Shown: piece by piece, positions 22,605 through 33,900 of the stretch | Layout of the letters: each line of letters starts with the position of its first letter | How positions within the stretch are numbered: the first letter of the stretch is position 1 | From: Bathymodiolus brooksi | Lineage: Eukaryota > Mollusca > Bivalvia > Mytilida > Modiolidae | Length of the DNA stretch: 64,000 nt | Assembly (NCBI GenBank): GCA_963680875.1 | Contig: OY804585.1 | Span: 25,066,186 to 25,130,185, forward strand | Reading direction: 5' to 3' | Notes under the pieces: model-generated | Told to the model about the DNA's origin: nothing | Databases searched by the model: none | Seen by the model: the letters and a program-made list of their open reading frames with translations, nothing else | Position numbers and translations under genes: made by a program

Positions 22605-22866
22605 TTCGTCGTGGCCGTGATCGTATGATAGTTGGATTTACAACTACCTATGCAATCAGTGCCTATCACCACTGATGTTGTGAGTTCGAATCTCGATCAA
22701 GGCGAGGTGTACAACATTATGTGATAAAGTTTGTCAGTGACTTGCAACAGGTCGGTGGTTTTCTCTGGGTCCTCCGGTTTCCTTCACCAATAAAACTGAC
22801 CGCCACGATATAACTGAAATATTGTTGAAAGTGGCGTTAAACAGAATGACCCTAACCAACCAAACC
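22605..22866 (+). mobile_element. tRNA-derived SINE
   Basis: The head has a B-box-like GAGTTCGAATCTC (22681-22693). A conserved body follows (GTCGGTGGTTTTCTCTGGGT, TCCGGTTTCCTTCACCAAT, AAATATTGTTGAAAGTGGCG) with a tail GTTAAACAGAATGACC. This body is characteristic of SINEs widespread in bivalves. Another head copy is at 26550-26651. Confidence 0.75.
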
Positions 22867-23500
22867 ATCTAAATATAATATTTTCATAACACCGACATTA
22901 CCTACCTCAGTTTGTTGGAACGCTTGTGGACGTGCAAAGCAAATTCCATGTTTATATATCAATTGAAGTGAATTAACCAGTATCGTCCATTTGTAATATA
23001 AATATGTATTATCAAATGTACTGTCCTTTTGAGGAAAAGTTTGAAGATACCAAAGATATAACCTGTTCAAAATTTGAAAATATTCCTTAAATAACAACTT
23101 CGTATTGATTTAAGCTAGCGCATCCAAAGCAAGAGTTAGGGTATCAGTCCTTCTGTGTCATGGATGCATGGCCTTTACAAGTATTAAAGTATAAAACGAG
23201 GTTATAACAATAACATTGTCGTATACTGCCGAAGGCCACGATTTTAATTGATCTATTACAAAGTATGTGGGTAAATATTTCGATAGACTTCATAGAATAA
23301 CAGTTAATAATCACTTATATTGAATAAATACATATATAGTCCAATATACAGATGTAGAATTTCTATAATTACCAATTCTCTCTTATAATTACATAATGTT
23401 TATGTACATCCAATTCGTCGTTTTTCCAACGTGATCAAATGATTTTAGATACATGTATATTTCCCCCTGTGCTTGTATAATTTTTCTACATCCTTTACTG
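22867..23500. other. No recognisable gene
   Basis: AT-rich. A stretch near 22970-23040 resembles 25825-25890, so it is repeat-derived. Short minus-strand open frames have no recognisable content. Confidence 0.3.
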
Positions 23501-23640
23501 TCTGGTTTATGGTCATCATGTTTTATTTGTTTTTTGTATTTATTGCTGTACATGTATATTGGTGTCCAACCGGTTTCCATCTCACATGATGGTCGTGTCA
23601 TTTAACAGTAACACGACGGGCGTCACTAGTGGAGCAGGAA
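23501..23640 (+). mobile_element. Retroelement 3-prime region fragment
   Basis: The order TTTATTGCTGTACATG, TGGTGTCCAACCGG, TCGTGTCATTTAACAGTAAC, ACGACGGGCGTCACTAGTGG matches 58445-58545 and marks the same family. Confidence 0.55.
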
Positions 23641-23861
23641 TCCCGGTTTGTTTTGCTATTGTGTTTTTGCATCCACCTGTTTCAGCATTGGCTACATCTT
23701 CTGTAACTCGCTTCATGGATTCGCTAGCACTGGTACAGTGTGCACATCTCTGTAGGCGTTCCATCACCCTCGGGTCTTTGCCAGCGGACTCGAATTGTCA
23801 TACATAGGAGCAAGATTTTCCTTATAACTACTTCCCTCTCGTTTGGCTGAGCAAGGTAACC

Positions 23862-24670
23862 TTTTTCGATATTTACAATAAACAAATATAATGACACCTC
23901 CCAAATGAGCTACAAGCAAGTAATCTAACTGTACACCTAATTTGGAATATCAATATGTGGAGAAATCGGTTCTTGAAGATTTCAGAGTAGTATGTTGGGT
24001 TGTTGATATATCTAGGGCAATGCATTGTGGTTTTACTGTGTTGTAAGCAAGATTACTATTTTATGGGGTTCGGTTTGCTTAAGCTCTAATTTTATGTGCA
24101 GTGTCTTGTATATCACTGTTTGTCATTTTGTCCAATTTCTTTCAACCTTCCGGATCACCTGAGTTCAGCCCCGATCATTAGTGGAGTTCGTATTGCTCAA
24201 TCTTTAGTTCTTGGTGTAGAGTTTTGTCCTTTTATGCCTTTTCTTTCACCCTTCGGGAACACACGAGTTCAGGCCCGATCTTAAATGTGGTTCGTGTTGC
24301 TCCATATTTAGTTTTCTGTGTCTTGTTTCGTCGACCATTCTTTGTCAATTACTTTTAACCATTATATTATATGTCCTTCTTATAATTACGGCTTCTGATT
24401 ACCCCTTTGGTATCTTCAAACTTCAAACCTTTTCTACAATAAACAAATATAATAACACCTACCAAATGATCTACAAGTAAGTAATCTAATTGTACACCTA
24501 ATTCGGAATATCAATATATGGAGAAATTGGTTCCTGAAGATTCCATAGCAGTATGTTGTGTTGGTGATATATCTAAGGCAGTGTATTGCGATTTTACTGT
24601 GTTGTAAGCTATAGATTACTATATTATGGGGTTCGTGTTGCTTAAACTTTAATTTTCTGTGTAGCGTCTT
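23862..24670. repeat. Direct repeat pair, about 245 bp each
   Basis: 23862-24110 and 24427-24670 are about 90 percent alike (ACAATAAACAAATATAAT, AAGTAATCTAA, TGTACACCTAATT, GATATATCTA, TTTTACTGTGTTGTAAGC). The retroelement end at 24170-24425 lies between them, so a segment of about 565 bp seems to have been duplicated in tandem. Confidence 0.7.
24170..24425 (+). mobile_element. Retroelement 3-prime end
   Basis: Plus-oriented UTR motifs (CCCTTCGGGAACACACGAGT, TTCGTGTTGCTC) ending ATTACCCCTTTGGTATCTTC and AAACTTC at about 24425. Confidence 0.65.
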
Positions 24671-24839
24671 CCTAATATGGAAACTATACAGTTTTTGCCC
24701 ATTTATAGGGACTTTGCATGAAAGATTCGCCATTTGTATCACTTGCGATAGGATTAGCATCATATCGCTTGGTCGTGTCTCAGTAGCTTTCGGTACTATC
24801 AGCTACAGCTATCTTGTGTCGGTGTTTGATAAGTTTGTG

Positions 24840-24955
24840 TATGTTTTGTAGAACGTTGTGTGTCCTAATGTACTAGATAGTTTGGCCATTGTGTTGTCTG
24901 TTCTTCTTCGATTTACAGATTCGGATTACCCCTTTGGTATCTTCAAACTCTTCTT
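24840..24955 (+). mobile_element. Retroelement 3-prime end, short
   Basis: Ends GATTCGGATTACCCCTTTGG then TATCTTCAAACTCTTCTTTG. Its terminus abuts the truncated ORF at 24948-25300, suggesting insertion into that ORF. Confidence 0.6.
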
Positions 24956-25300
24956 TGTCAAATGTTTCCGAAATTATGTCACGTGCGTAGTCCATTTTCC
25001 ATTATATTTTTCTAAAGCCCAGATTGATTGGACTAACTCGTGCAGGTTTTCAACATTAAAGTTAAACTGAATTTGATTACCCTCATATTTCCACTTGTAA
25101 GACGTATACGTTTGAACTGTCTTTGCTTGGGGCTTCATCATATGGATAGCGCCCTGAATCTCATCTGAAGATCTGATTTTTTTCTCGAAAACTTTGGCGT
25201 CGATGCTAGTTTCAATATTTATATCTTGTTGAGAAAATGCATTTAATATTGTGCGAAAGGAAACACTTTTTTTACTCACGCTCATCGGGTTCAGAAATAA
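24948..25300 (-). pseudogene. Retroelement N-terminal ORF fragment (GN-Q-FN type)
   Basis: The minus-strand open frame includes SSDEIQGAIH, YKWKYEGNQIQFNFNVENLH and ELVQSIWALEKYNGK. After a 1-nt loss near 24996 it continues in another frame as MDYARDIISETFDKE. The pattern (GN.IQ..FN, then SIWALE, then .DYAR.I.) resembles N-terminal domains of gag-like or tyrosine-recombinase-associated proteins repeated in aquatic invertebrate genomes; this is from memory of the motif, not a search. It is cut at its 3-prime side by a retroelement end. The first in-frame ATG with a plausible start is MSVSKKSVSF at about 25285. Confidence 0.45.
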
Positions 25301-25341
25301 CGAAAAACAGAATGATACAGACATTCAACCATCCGACCGAG

Positions 25342-25622
25342 CAGGGGCGTATCTACGGAAAATAGCGACTATGGCAAACACTGAAATTGCGCTTTAAATT
25401 TATAATTTAATAACAATGATAGTTTCTCCAAATATTCCTGTCTGAGTATACTACATGGTTTTGCAAAATTACTTCAAGAAATGTATTTTAAATATTGTTT
25501 TTATGACGTTCTCATATAGGAACATTAGGCGCTAAAATGTTAATAAAAACTGCCCAGTGGCGCCTCCTTCAAGTGGCGCCCAGGGCATGTGCCCTACCTG
25601 CCATACCCTAGATACGCCACTG
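25342..25622. mobile_element. hAT-type MITE with 8-bp target duplication
   Basis: 281 bp, starting CAGGGGCGTATCTACGG and ending CCTAGATACGCCACTG. It is bounded by perfect CGACCGAG repeats at 25334-25341 and 25623-25630. An 8-bp duplication and CAG-GGCGTA ends are typical of hAT elements. Confidence 0.85.
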
Positions 25623-25630
25623 CGACCGAG

Positions 25631-26214
25631 TAGACACTATTGTGCTGAAATATTAAAGCGGGAAACATTGTTCATCGCACAGCGGACATAATCTCACCCT
25701 ATGGGCAGATAATACACTCAGTCTTATTCATCAATTCAAACGATTGAAATTATATCAGATTTTCCTAATCTTGACATTATCTTACTTATTTTGTTGTTAC
25801 ATTTGTGGACTTACAAAACAAGTGAATTAGCCGTCATTGTCCACTTGTAATTGAAATACATATTATCAAATTTATTGACATTTTGAAAGATGGAAATACA
25901 TTTTGATAGCATAGAATTGATCTGCGTTGTTTTTGAACACCATTAGTGTTACATCCGTCGTATGTAACGACGACTCAAGCGTAGATTGGACAGCTATTGT
26001 TTTTATTTTGTTATAGACCAATCTGTCATTGAAAATGTATGGTGCTATTTTTGTTTGAAATGAAATTATCTTGCATAGATTATTATTGTGGGGAATATAG
26101 CACAACACTATTAAAGCCGTAAGTAATTATATATATATATACTTTTTTTGTGCTTTATTTTAGTCAAACAATGTGCATAAAATCGAGAAAAAAAATTACG
26201 TCTTTTCTGTGTAT
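25631..26214. other. No confident gene
   Basis: AT-rich. A 78-aa minus-strand open frame (25872-26108) has ordinary composition but no recognisable motif and no splice support. Confidence 0.3.
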
Positions 26215-26312
26215 TTCAGTTATATAGTGACGATCAGTTTTATTGGTGGAGGAAACCGGAGTGAGCGGAGAAAACCACCGACCTGTTGCAAGGCACAGAC
26301 AACCTTTATCAC
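26215..26312 (-). mobile_element. SINE tail fragment
   Basis: The complement of the SINE body (GGTGGAGGAAACCGGAGTGA, ACCACCGACCTGTTGCAAG), with no tRNA-like head. Confidence 0.6.
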
Positions 26313-26319
26313 CGGGTTT

Positions 26320-26540
26320 GTAACTAGATTAACACGACGGGTGCCACTAGTGGAGCAGGAACTGCATATCCATCCGAAGCACATGAGTTCACCCCCTGTT
26401 TTAGTGGGGTTCGTGTTACTCGATCTTTAGTTTTATGTGTATGTTTTGTCCTTTTGTCCTTTTTTCCCCCATTATGTTGTCTGTTCTTCTTCGAATTACG
26501 GTCTCTGATTACCTCTTTAGTATCTTCAAACTACTCTTAT
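26320..26540 (+). mobile_element. Retroelement 3-prime end
   Basis: Plus orientation: ACACGACGGGTGCCACTAGT, GAAGCACATGAGTTCACCCC, GGGGTTCGTGTTACTCG, ending TATCTTCAAACTACTCTTA. Confidence 0.7.
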
Positions 26541-26549
26541 CACACATCA

Positions 26550-26651
26550 TGTTGTATCGAGTACACCTCGCATGAGCGGGATTCGAACTCGCAATGTTAA
26601 TGGTGATAGGCACTGATTGCATAGGTAGTTGTAATCAAACTACCATACAAT
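26550..26651 (-). mobile_element. Older SINE head, split by a younger SINE
   Basis: The minus strand gives the tRNA-like head (B box GAGTTCGAATCCC) matching 22625-22720. Its 5-prime remainder continues beyond the inserted SINE at 26946-26985. Confidence 0.6.
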
Positions 26652-26931
26652 TAATTGATTTGATTGATTTTTTTTGTGTTTTAACGCCACTTTCAGCAAT
26701 ATTTCAGCTATATCATGGAGACCAGTTTTAGTGGTGGAGGAAGCCGGAGTTCCCGGAGAGAACAACCGACCATGGGCAAGCAACTGGTAAACTTTATCAC
26801 GTGCGGCTGCGAGTCGAGTGCATCCTTTTTTGTAATTTACAAAGCTGGGCGCGAACCCACGCCGTATTGGTGATAGGCTTGTATGAGCTGTTAGATCCAA
26901 CGACCTAACTCATTGAGCCACCCGGGCCCCC
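26652..26931 (-). mobile_element. Full-length tRNA-derived SINE with 14-bp target duplication
   Basis: On the minus strand: head GCCCGGGTGGCTCAATGAG (A-box region) and GTGGGTTCGCGCCC (B box), conserved body (GTCGGTTGTTCTCTCCGGGA, ATTGCTGAAAGTGGCG), and a tail of A and CAAT runs. Perfect direct repeats AACTACCATACAAT flank it at 26638-26651 and 26932-26945. Confidence 0.85.
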
Positions 26932-27057
26932 AACTACCATACAATCATGACCACTACCACACATATATAGCTAGAACGTGACACAAACAATCCGTAACCC
27001 CCATCTCTTTCTGTATTTAATGCTTTAAAACATTGTTATATTTGTATATAATTTCAG

Positions 27058-27093
27058 ATGTAAACAATTTCTTCGGAATACAATTTCTTCGGA
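27058..27093 (+). other. 5-prime UTR part of GT92 exon
   Basis: The sequence TATAATTTCAG ending at 27057 is a good acceptor, so the start codon is probably preceded by a separate non-coding exon further left. The UTR holds a tandem AATTTCTTCGGAAT repeat just before the ATG. No promoter could be placed. Confidence 0.5.
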
Positions 27094-27910
27094 ATGTCTT
27101 CCAGACTAATAAGAAGATATATCACTGTAGTAACCATACTCGGACTCCTGGTGTTTATTACATATATTGAGCTAGAATTTTCTGAATTTTTTTATAAACA
27201 TAGTACATTAAGGACACTAGGAACTGGACAGTTCCAGCAAATCTATAATATAATAAATATGACTAAATTGAATACGTACAGCAATAATATCACTATTACC
27301 AGATCATCAGACAACGATGTGTACTTATTCTCCGCGTTCAAGCTACGTTATGAAGACTATCAATACCCCTTTGACAACAAGCAATATCTTGTGAACAATA
27401 TAAACCTCTCAACAGACGTAATTGTGATAAACAGCTGGCAACGTGAAACACGTCACAATATGACAAGTGGTGTGTTTCAATGTTGTTTCTGGCTAGTAAA
27501 CAACACTGTGGTGCAGATTGAGTCTGATACGAAACAGCAACAATGTCCGACGGTACTCAGAGCAACTCAGTATGTGTGTCCAATTACGGTTGAATCAGAT
27601 TTGATAAAAATGGTTTCCGCTGTCACTGGACATAGGAAGTGCCATGTTAATATTAATCACTATATAAAGCTAGAAATAGGACATAAGGAACGTAACTCTG
27701 ATTTAGCTGTGTGTACTAAATTAACATATGATTCAGTAAACGCTGCTAGCCTTGTGGAATGGTTCGAGGCACAACGTTTACTTGGTGTTGATAAAGTGAT
27801 CACATATCCATTCCGACTAGATGCAAATCCAAATGCAAAAAAGGTTTTAAAATATTACGAAGCTGTTGGTTTCTTAGAAATTATAAATGGTTTCTATATG
27901 CCTGAAATAG
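27094..27910 (+). CDS. GT92 exon 1 (coding)
   Basis: Starts at the first ATG of the open frame (MSSRLIRRY), encodes cytosolic tail, membrane anchor, stem and the N-terminal half of the catalytic domain, and ends at ATAG before GTAAGT in phase 1. The open frame runs on 38 nt into the intron and should be trimmed. Confidence 0.88.
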
Positions 27911-30900
27911 GTAAGTCATCTTTGCTTTTTTTTCGCTGTCGGGCTTGATATGGGAGTCTCAGGCTGATACCAGGGCCGACATGGAAATTGTCATGGAATA
28001 ATGTCTTACAATACCATGCGTACACCTGTCATAAATAAATTAGAACAGACAATATCATGCTAATCGGTCTTAAGTAAAAAACAAGAATCGACAATATCAC
28101 GCGTGTACGTCATTAATGAAATGGAACATACAATATCATGCGTGCTCGTTGTTACCAAAATGGAGTAGAAAGTGTCGTGCGTACCCAGCATTAGTAAAAT
28201 GTGACAGAAAAGCAAAAATGGTCCAGACAATGTCATGCGTACCCGTCATTAGTAAAATGTAGCGTAAAATATATGTTGTACCAGACATAAGAAGAGTTTG
28301 AAGATACCAAAGAGGTAATCAGAATCCGTAAATCGAAGAATAACAGACAACACAATGTCATGAAGATACCAAAGGGGTAATCAGAATCCGTAAATCGAAG
28401 AATAACAGACAACACAATGTCATGAAGATACCAAAGAGGTAATCAGAATCCGTAAATCGAAGAATAACAGACAACACAATGTCATGAAGATACCAAAGGG
28501 GTAATCAGAATCCGTAAATCGAAGAATAACAGACAACACAATATCATGAAGATACCAAAGAGGTAATCAGAATCCGTAAATCGAAGAATAACAGACAACA
28601 CAATGTCATGAAGATACCAAAGGGGTAATCAGAATCCGTAAATCGAAGAATAACAGACAACACAATATCATGAAGATACCAAAGAGGTAATCAGAATCCG
28701 TAAATCGAAGAATAACAGACAACACAATGTCATGAAGATACCAAAGAGGTAATCAGAATCCGTAAATCGAAGAATAACAGACAACACAATGTCATGAAGA
28801 TACCAAAGAGGTAATCTGAATCCGTAAATCGAAGAAGGACAGACAACACAATATCATGAAGATACCAAAGAGGTAATCAGAATCCGTAAATCGAAGAATA
28901 ACAGACAACACAATGTCATGAAGATACCAAAGAGGAAATCAGAATCCGTAAATCGAAGAATAACAGACAACACAATGTCATGAAGATACCAAAGAGGTAA
29001 TCTGAATCAGTAAATCGAAGAAGGACAGACAACACAATATCATGAAGATACCGAAGGGGTAAGCAGAATCCGTAAATCGAAGAACAGGCAACAAAATGGC
29101 CAAAAGAAAAAGGACTAAAAGACAAACAACGATCTACAAAACATACACATAAAACTAAAGATCGAATAACACGAACCCCACTAAAACTGGTGGTGAACTC
29201 CGGAAGGGTAAGCAGTTTCTGCTCCACTAGTGGCACCCGACGTATTAATCTAGTTACAAACCCGGTGATAAGTCATGAATGATGTGACACAGATATTTCA
29301 TAACGGTCAACCAAGTCATGGTGGCGACCGTAAAACATTCGAAGTGATGACTTCAACTTGGCCAAGAGAAACCCTTGATTCAGTAGTTTCCTGATTAGCA
29401 GCAACCTCCTCTATCAAGGAAATCCTGATAGGAACCACAAGTTCTGGAATATCGTATCAACTGAGAGATATATACTCCATATGCAGGTGCTGCTGGAATG
29501 TTGCTACATATAGATGGAAAGTTCACAATGAGAAAATTGAAATCATCTCTTTTGTCGTACAGTTTCGTTCTTAACCATCCCTCACTGTCAATTTCGAGGT
29601 GTAGGTCAAGGTATGAAGTAGAACTATCTGTATCTGTGGTATCCTTTATTTCAAGCTCAATGGGATAGATGCGATCAACAAAATCACCAAAAACCTAGAA
29701 TTATTTAGTAAATCAAAGGATCGGGCTAGTTTCTTATCGTTTTTCTTGAGAATCCCCTGTATGAAGTCTGCCTCGTACGAATAGAGGAACAAGTCGGCGA
29801 GAAGAGGAGCACAGCTTGCACCCATAGGTATGTCGACTGTCTGTTGAAAAACACGTCCACCTAAGATAACAAATTGTTGTCAATCAACAACTCGAGCATG
29901 TTGATTATATCAATTTCATCGAACTTTTTGGTAGAATCAGAGTGGTTTTTTAACAAATAAGATATGTCCCTTCCTAGCACAAGGTATTTGTATCTATGTT
30001 GGCCATTATTTTTTTGCATTAAACACAGATGGACCAACTCCCTTAATCTGTCCTTCAGCTTAGAGTGAGGAATGTGAGGAATAGTTGTGCAAAGAGTAGA
30101 GAAGTCCAATGTGTTAATGCTATTGCAGGAGGGGAGGGTCCTAGATTGTATGTACTCTAACAAATCTTTAGAGTTCTTCGGAATCCACATCTGATTCACA
30201 CCATCCCTCGAGTAGATAATCTCACAGTAACCCCGAAGCTCGGTTGTGACCGCCGATAGAATACATGTTAATAATTTGGAAAGAGGTTTCGTTGAGCATT
30301 TGGCAGACCCAGCAATTGTGTAATTTAGGAATCCAGTAGAGTGATGGTAGATCCAGTTCTTCATCTTTGGTTGAAATTCCAAAGGAACATAAAACAGACC
30401 TATGATTGTCCAGGATTTCCTTTTTCGTAAGTGTCGTCGGGGTATATATAGGGTTGCCAAGTGACTTGTTAATACCTAATTCCATTATCAAGCAGTCTAT
30501 GTAATGTAATTTACACACAAAAACAATATTGTTAGGGGCCTTGTCGGCGGAAACAATAACATATTTGTCATGGAGGAGAGGCGGGTGTTTAGCAACATAA
30601 GCAATATGTAACAGAAAATGTCTAGTATAGCAGACATAAGTAAATTGTAACAGAAAATTTCTGATATACCAGACATTAGTAAAGTGCCACAGAATACGAC
30701 TGGTATACCAGACATAAGTAAAGTGCCACAGAATACGACTGGTATACCAGACATAAGTAAAGTGTAACAGACAAAACCTGATGTACACAACATTAGTAAA
30801 ATATCATATAATATCTGGTTTGCCTGAAATTAGCAAAATAAAACAGAAAGTATCATGTATACTCGACATAGTAAAATATAACGACAGGTGCTTACCCTTC

Positions 30901-33900
30901 CGAAGCACCTAAGTTCATTCCTAGTTTTTAGTGGTGTTCGTTGTGATTCTTTAATCTGTAGTGTTTAGTGGATCTTTGTTTGTATTTATGTCAGTTTTAT
31001 TCTAACCATTGCATTGTATTGTCTGTCCATCTTCAAATTACGGCTTCTGATTACACCTTTGGTACCTTAAAGCTTTATTTGATCATCTATATTGAATAAT
31101 CTTATAAGAAAACCCCTCTTGTGCTTAATTCAAACATTTATGCCATAGAGCCTTCATCAGACAGTGTTTTATTCTATCAAGCCTGTTACATGATGCTCTG
31201 AATTTTCTTTATTGAACGACAACTTTTCATTACGCCATGTTATCATATGTTTTTCATTTTTAAGCAATAGATTTTTTTACATAAATCGACTTTCCATTAA
31301 TGGATGTTAGTGTCTTCGGTTTTTTGACTGCGATTCATATTTATTTCGTTTGACACGATGAAGTTACATTTTTTTTTAAAAGAATTCATGAATTATTATT
31401 ATTCCAGCTCTGAAATATTGTTAGATAATGAAAAAAAATGAAATATTTTTTTCTGAAAACAAATATACATGTACTGTTTTTGCAGATCGACACTACCGCA
31501 TCCAAGGTATTCAACAAGTACAGGCCTGGAATGATCAACAGGTACTTGTGTTTGATTGTTTATCTCGACTTTCTACATACAAATATATTGGTTTATATGA
31601 TAAAGACGAATATATTCTTCCAGAATTAAAAACTCCACTTCAAGGATCATTAAAGTCGTTTGTGGTAAGTAATAAATACTACTGTCATACTGCAATATAA
31701 AATCTAAGTGATCCGATTGGTTATTTACTCGATTTTACTAATCCATATTATACGGCTCTAGCCGGTAATATGAAAGCACGTGTCAACAAAGATAACTCAT
31801 TTTGAAATCATCCGTAATCAAGATGGCGACCCCCAGGTTCGTCTGTCACGCTGACGCCGATATTGAGGCAATTTTAAATCATTTGTTATCTTTCTGTTAA
31901 AATTGTTAAGTTGCTTATTAAATATGTTGAAGAATTAATTTCTTCTTTAAAGCAAAGTCATATCTGGGGTAAATGTTCATGAGACAATACATGTATAGTA
32001 GTCATGTTCTTTATTTAGGCTTTACACAGGTAATATGGACCCATGGTATTGCAGTATGACAAATTCGTTATATAGGCTATAGACAGGTAATACGGGTTCA
32101 TATAACCTGTCTGTGTTGTATATTTCCCTCGCCTTCGGCTCAGGAAATATAAAACACAGACAGGTTATATGAGCTTGTATTACCTGTCTAGAGCTTATAT
32201 AACTAATACTGTACCTATAATTAATAGTCATATGTCCCTCAGCAAATAGTTATACGGTATTGTAGGTTAATGCCCCTAACTTATTATATTAAATATATAG
32301 ATATAAGGATATGTTATAATATAGTATTATTACGTGATGTTTTTCATATTGGCCTAATCATAGGTCTGAGGACTGCTGTGTTGGCCCGAGGCGCAGCCGA
32401 AGGTCAATACAGCAGACCGAGGACCTATAACTAGGCCAATATGAAAAACATCACGTAATGATACCTTTATTAATTAACCAGTCCAATATTTCTCTGGACT
32501 TTTCCTTGCAATTGTCGAAAAGTCTAGCGGATTCCGATCTAGCTGTTATTGGACTGATTGGAATCGGGCCAATACGGAAAATATCCGTATTGGACTGGTT
32601 TTTGCCGTATTGGCCCAATGCAAGTTTTTATATTGTATTGACAGATTTGATCATATAAAGGCTAATAAATCAAAGTTAATTAATAATGTTCATTATTGCA
32701 AACAATGGAGAGGAAAACAGAGTAAAGGTCAGAGTCTTTAGATTATATACAAAAGGAAAATGTATACAAGATGTACAAACATGCCAAAAAGAAAGCTTTG
32801 TAGCGAATAACTGCAGCAAACAAGCCATCTAGCTTTGTATTACTTCGATTGGTCTGACATATTACAATATTAGAGCATAACCATATTATTAAGATAACAT
32901 TTTTTATCATTTTTTAATTAATGATGTTCAAATGCCTCTTTTTCACCAAAATTGAAAAGTTCATATTTTGGCGCGAAATGATGTGTCGTCTATATTCATC
33001 CGCATATGCTTTTTGGCAAACGTACTCATTGTAAGATAATCCCACTAAAGGTATAAAAACATAACCAAATAGTGATGAATAACTTTAGTTGGTAAATAGG
33101 TAAAATTTCAGATGCATATTATGAGACTATTATATTTCAAAAAAATGAAATATACAAATTCTACATGTACGTAATGCCTAATACAAGGCGCATTTATTTG
33201 CTATATAATAAGTGCATTGTATTTGAAGCTTTGCCGACATCAATCGCTGTTTTTTATGTCGCAAATTAAGCTGAGCTATCGTTGCAATGTAAAATAATGT
33301 TATGATTAGGCTATTAATTTTGTCTCATATTCGGAAATACTTTATACGTCTAAAGTAGTCGCACAAACGTCATTGTAATGGTATGACGTTATATATTCGT
33401 TTCCATGGATATATTTTGCACTATCTTTACAATTCAGAAATGAATCAAATCTCGTTAAAACTAATTATTGAGGTAAGCGATGCTCTTATATCCTACAACA
33501 CTCATCAAGAACAATGGTCAACTCGTTTGATGAAGGTTCCATTCAGGAATTCTATACAGTTTGAGAACGGCTATAGATAAGTTTTAATTGAAAGCAAAAT
33601 ATGTACATGTACATTATTTTATCAACATTGGGGGAATCGATGGATAAGTCTGACCTTCTCTTCAAGAATTGTATTTTGACAGTCATTTTTTTCCCACTAG
33701 GAGGAAATGTTTCTGGATGAAGATGTTGCAGGCATCACCTTTGACACAAAACTTCATATTACCACATGGAGACCAACGGTCGAAAAAGCTCATCTTTTCA
33801 TAGAACGTTTTCTAAATTCAACCCCTCCAACAAAAGACAGAGTGAAAACTATTCATATGCCACAGCGAATTATACCAGGATCGGTTAGAACGCACCGTTT

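Noticed and set aside
24434..24763. 109-aa minus-strand ORF
   Set aside because: It falls in the second copy of a 245-bp direct repeat whose first copy does not keep the frame.
33438..33472. Extra GT92 exon with CAG and GTAAGC borders
   Set aside because: It is 35 nt long and would shift the frame between exons 2 and 3, which join perfectly in phase 0 without it.
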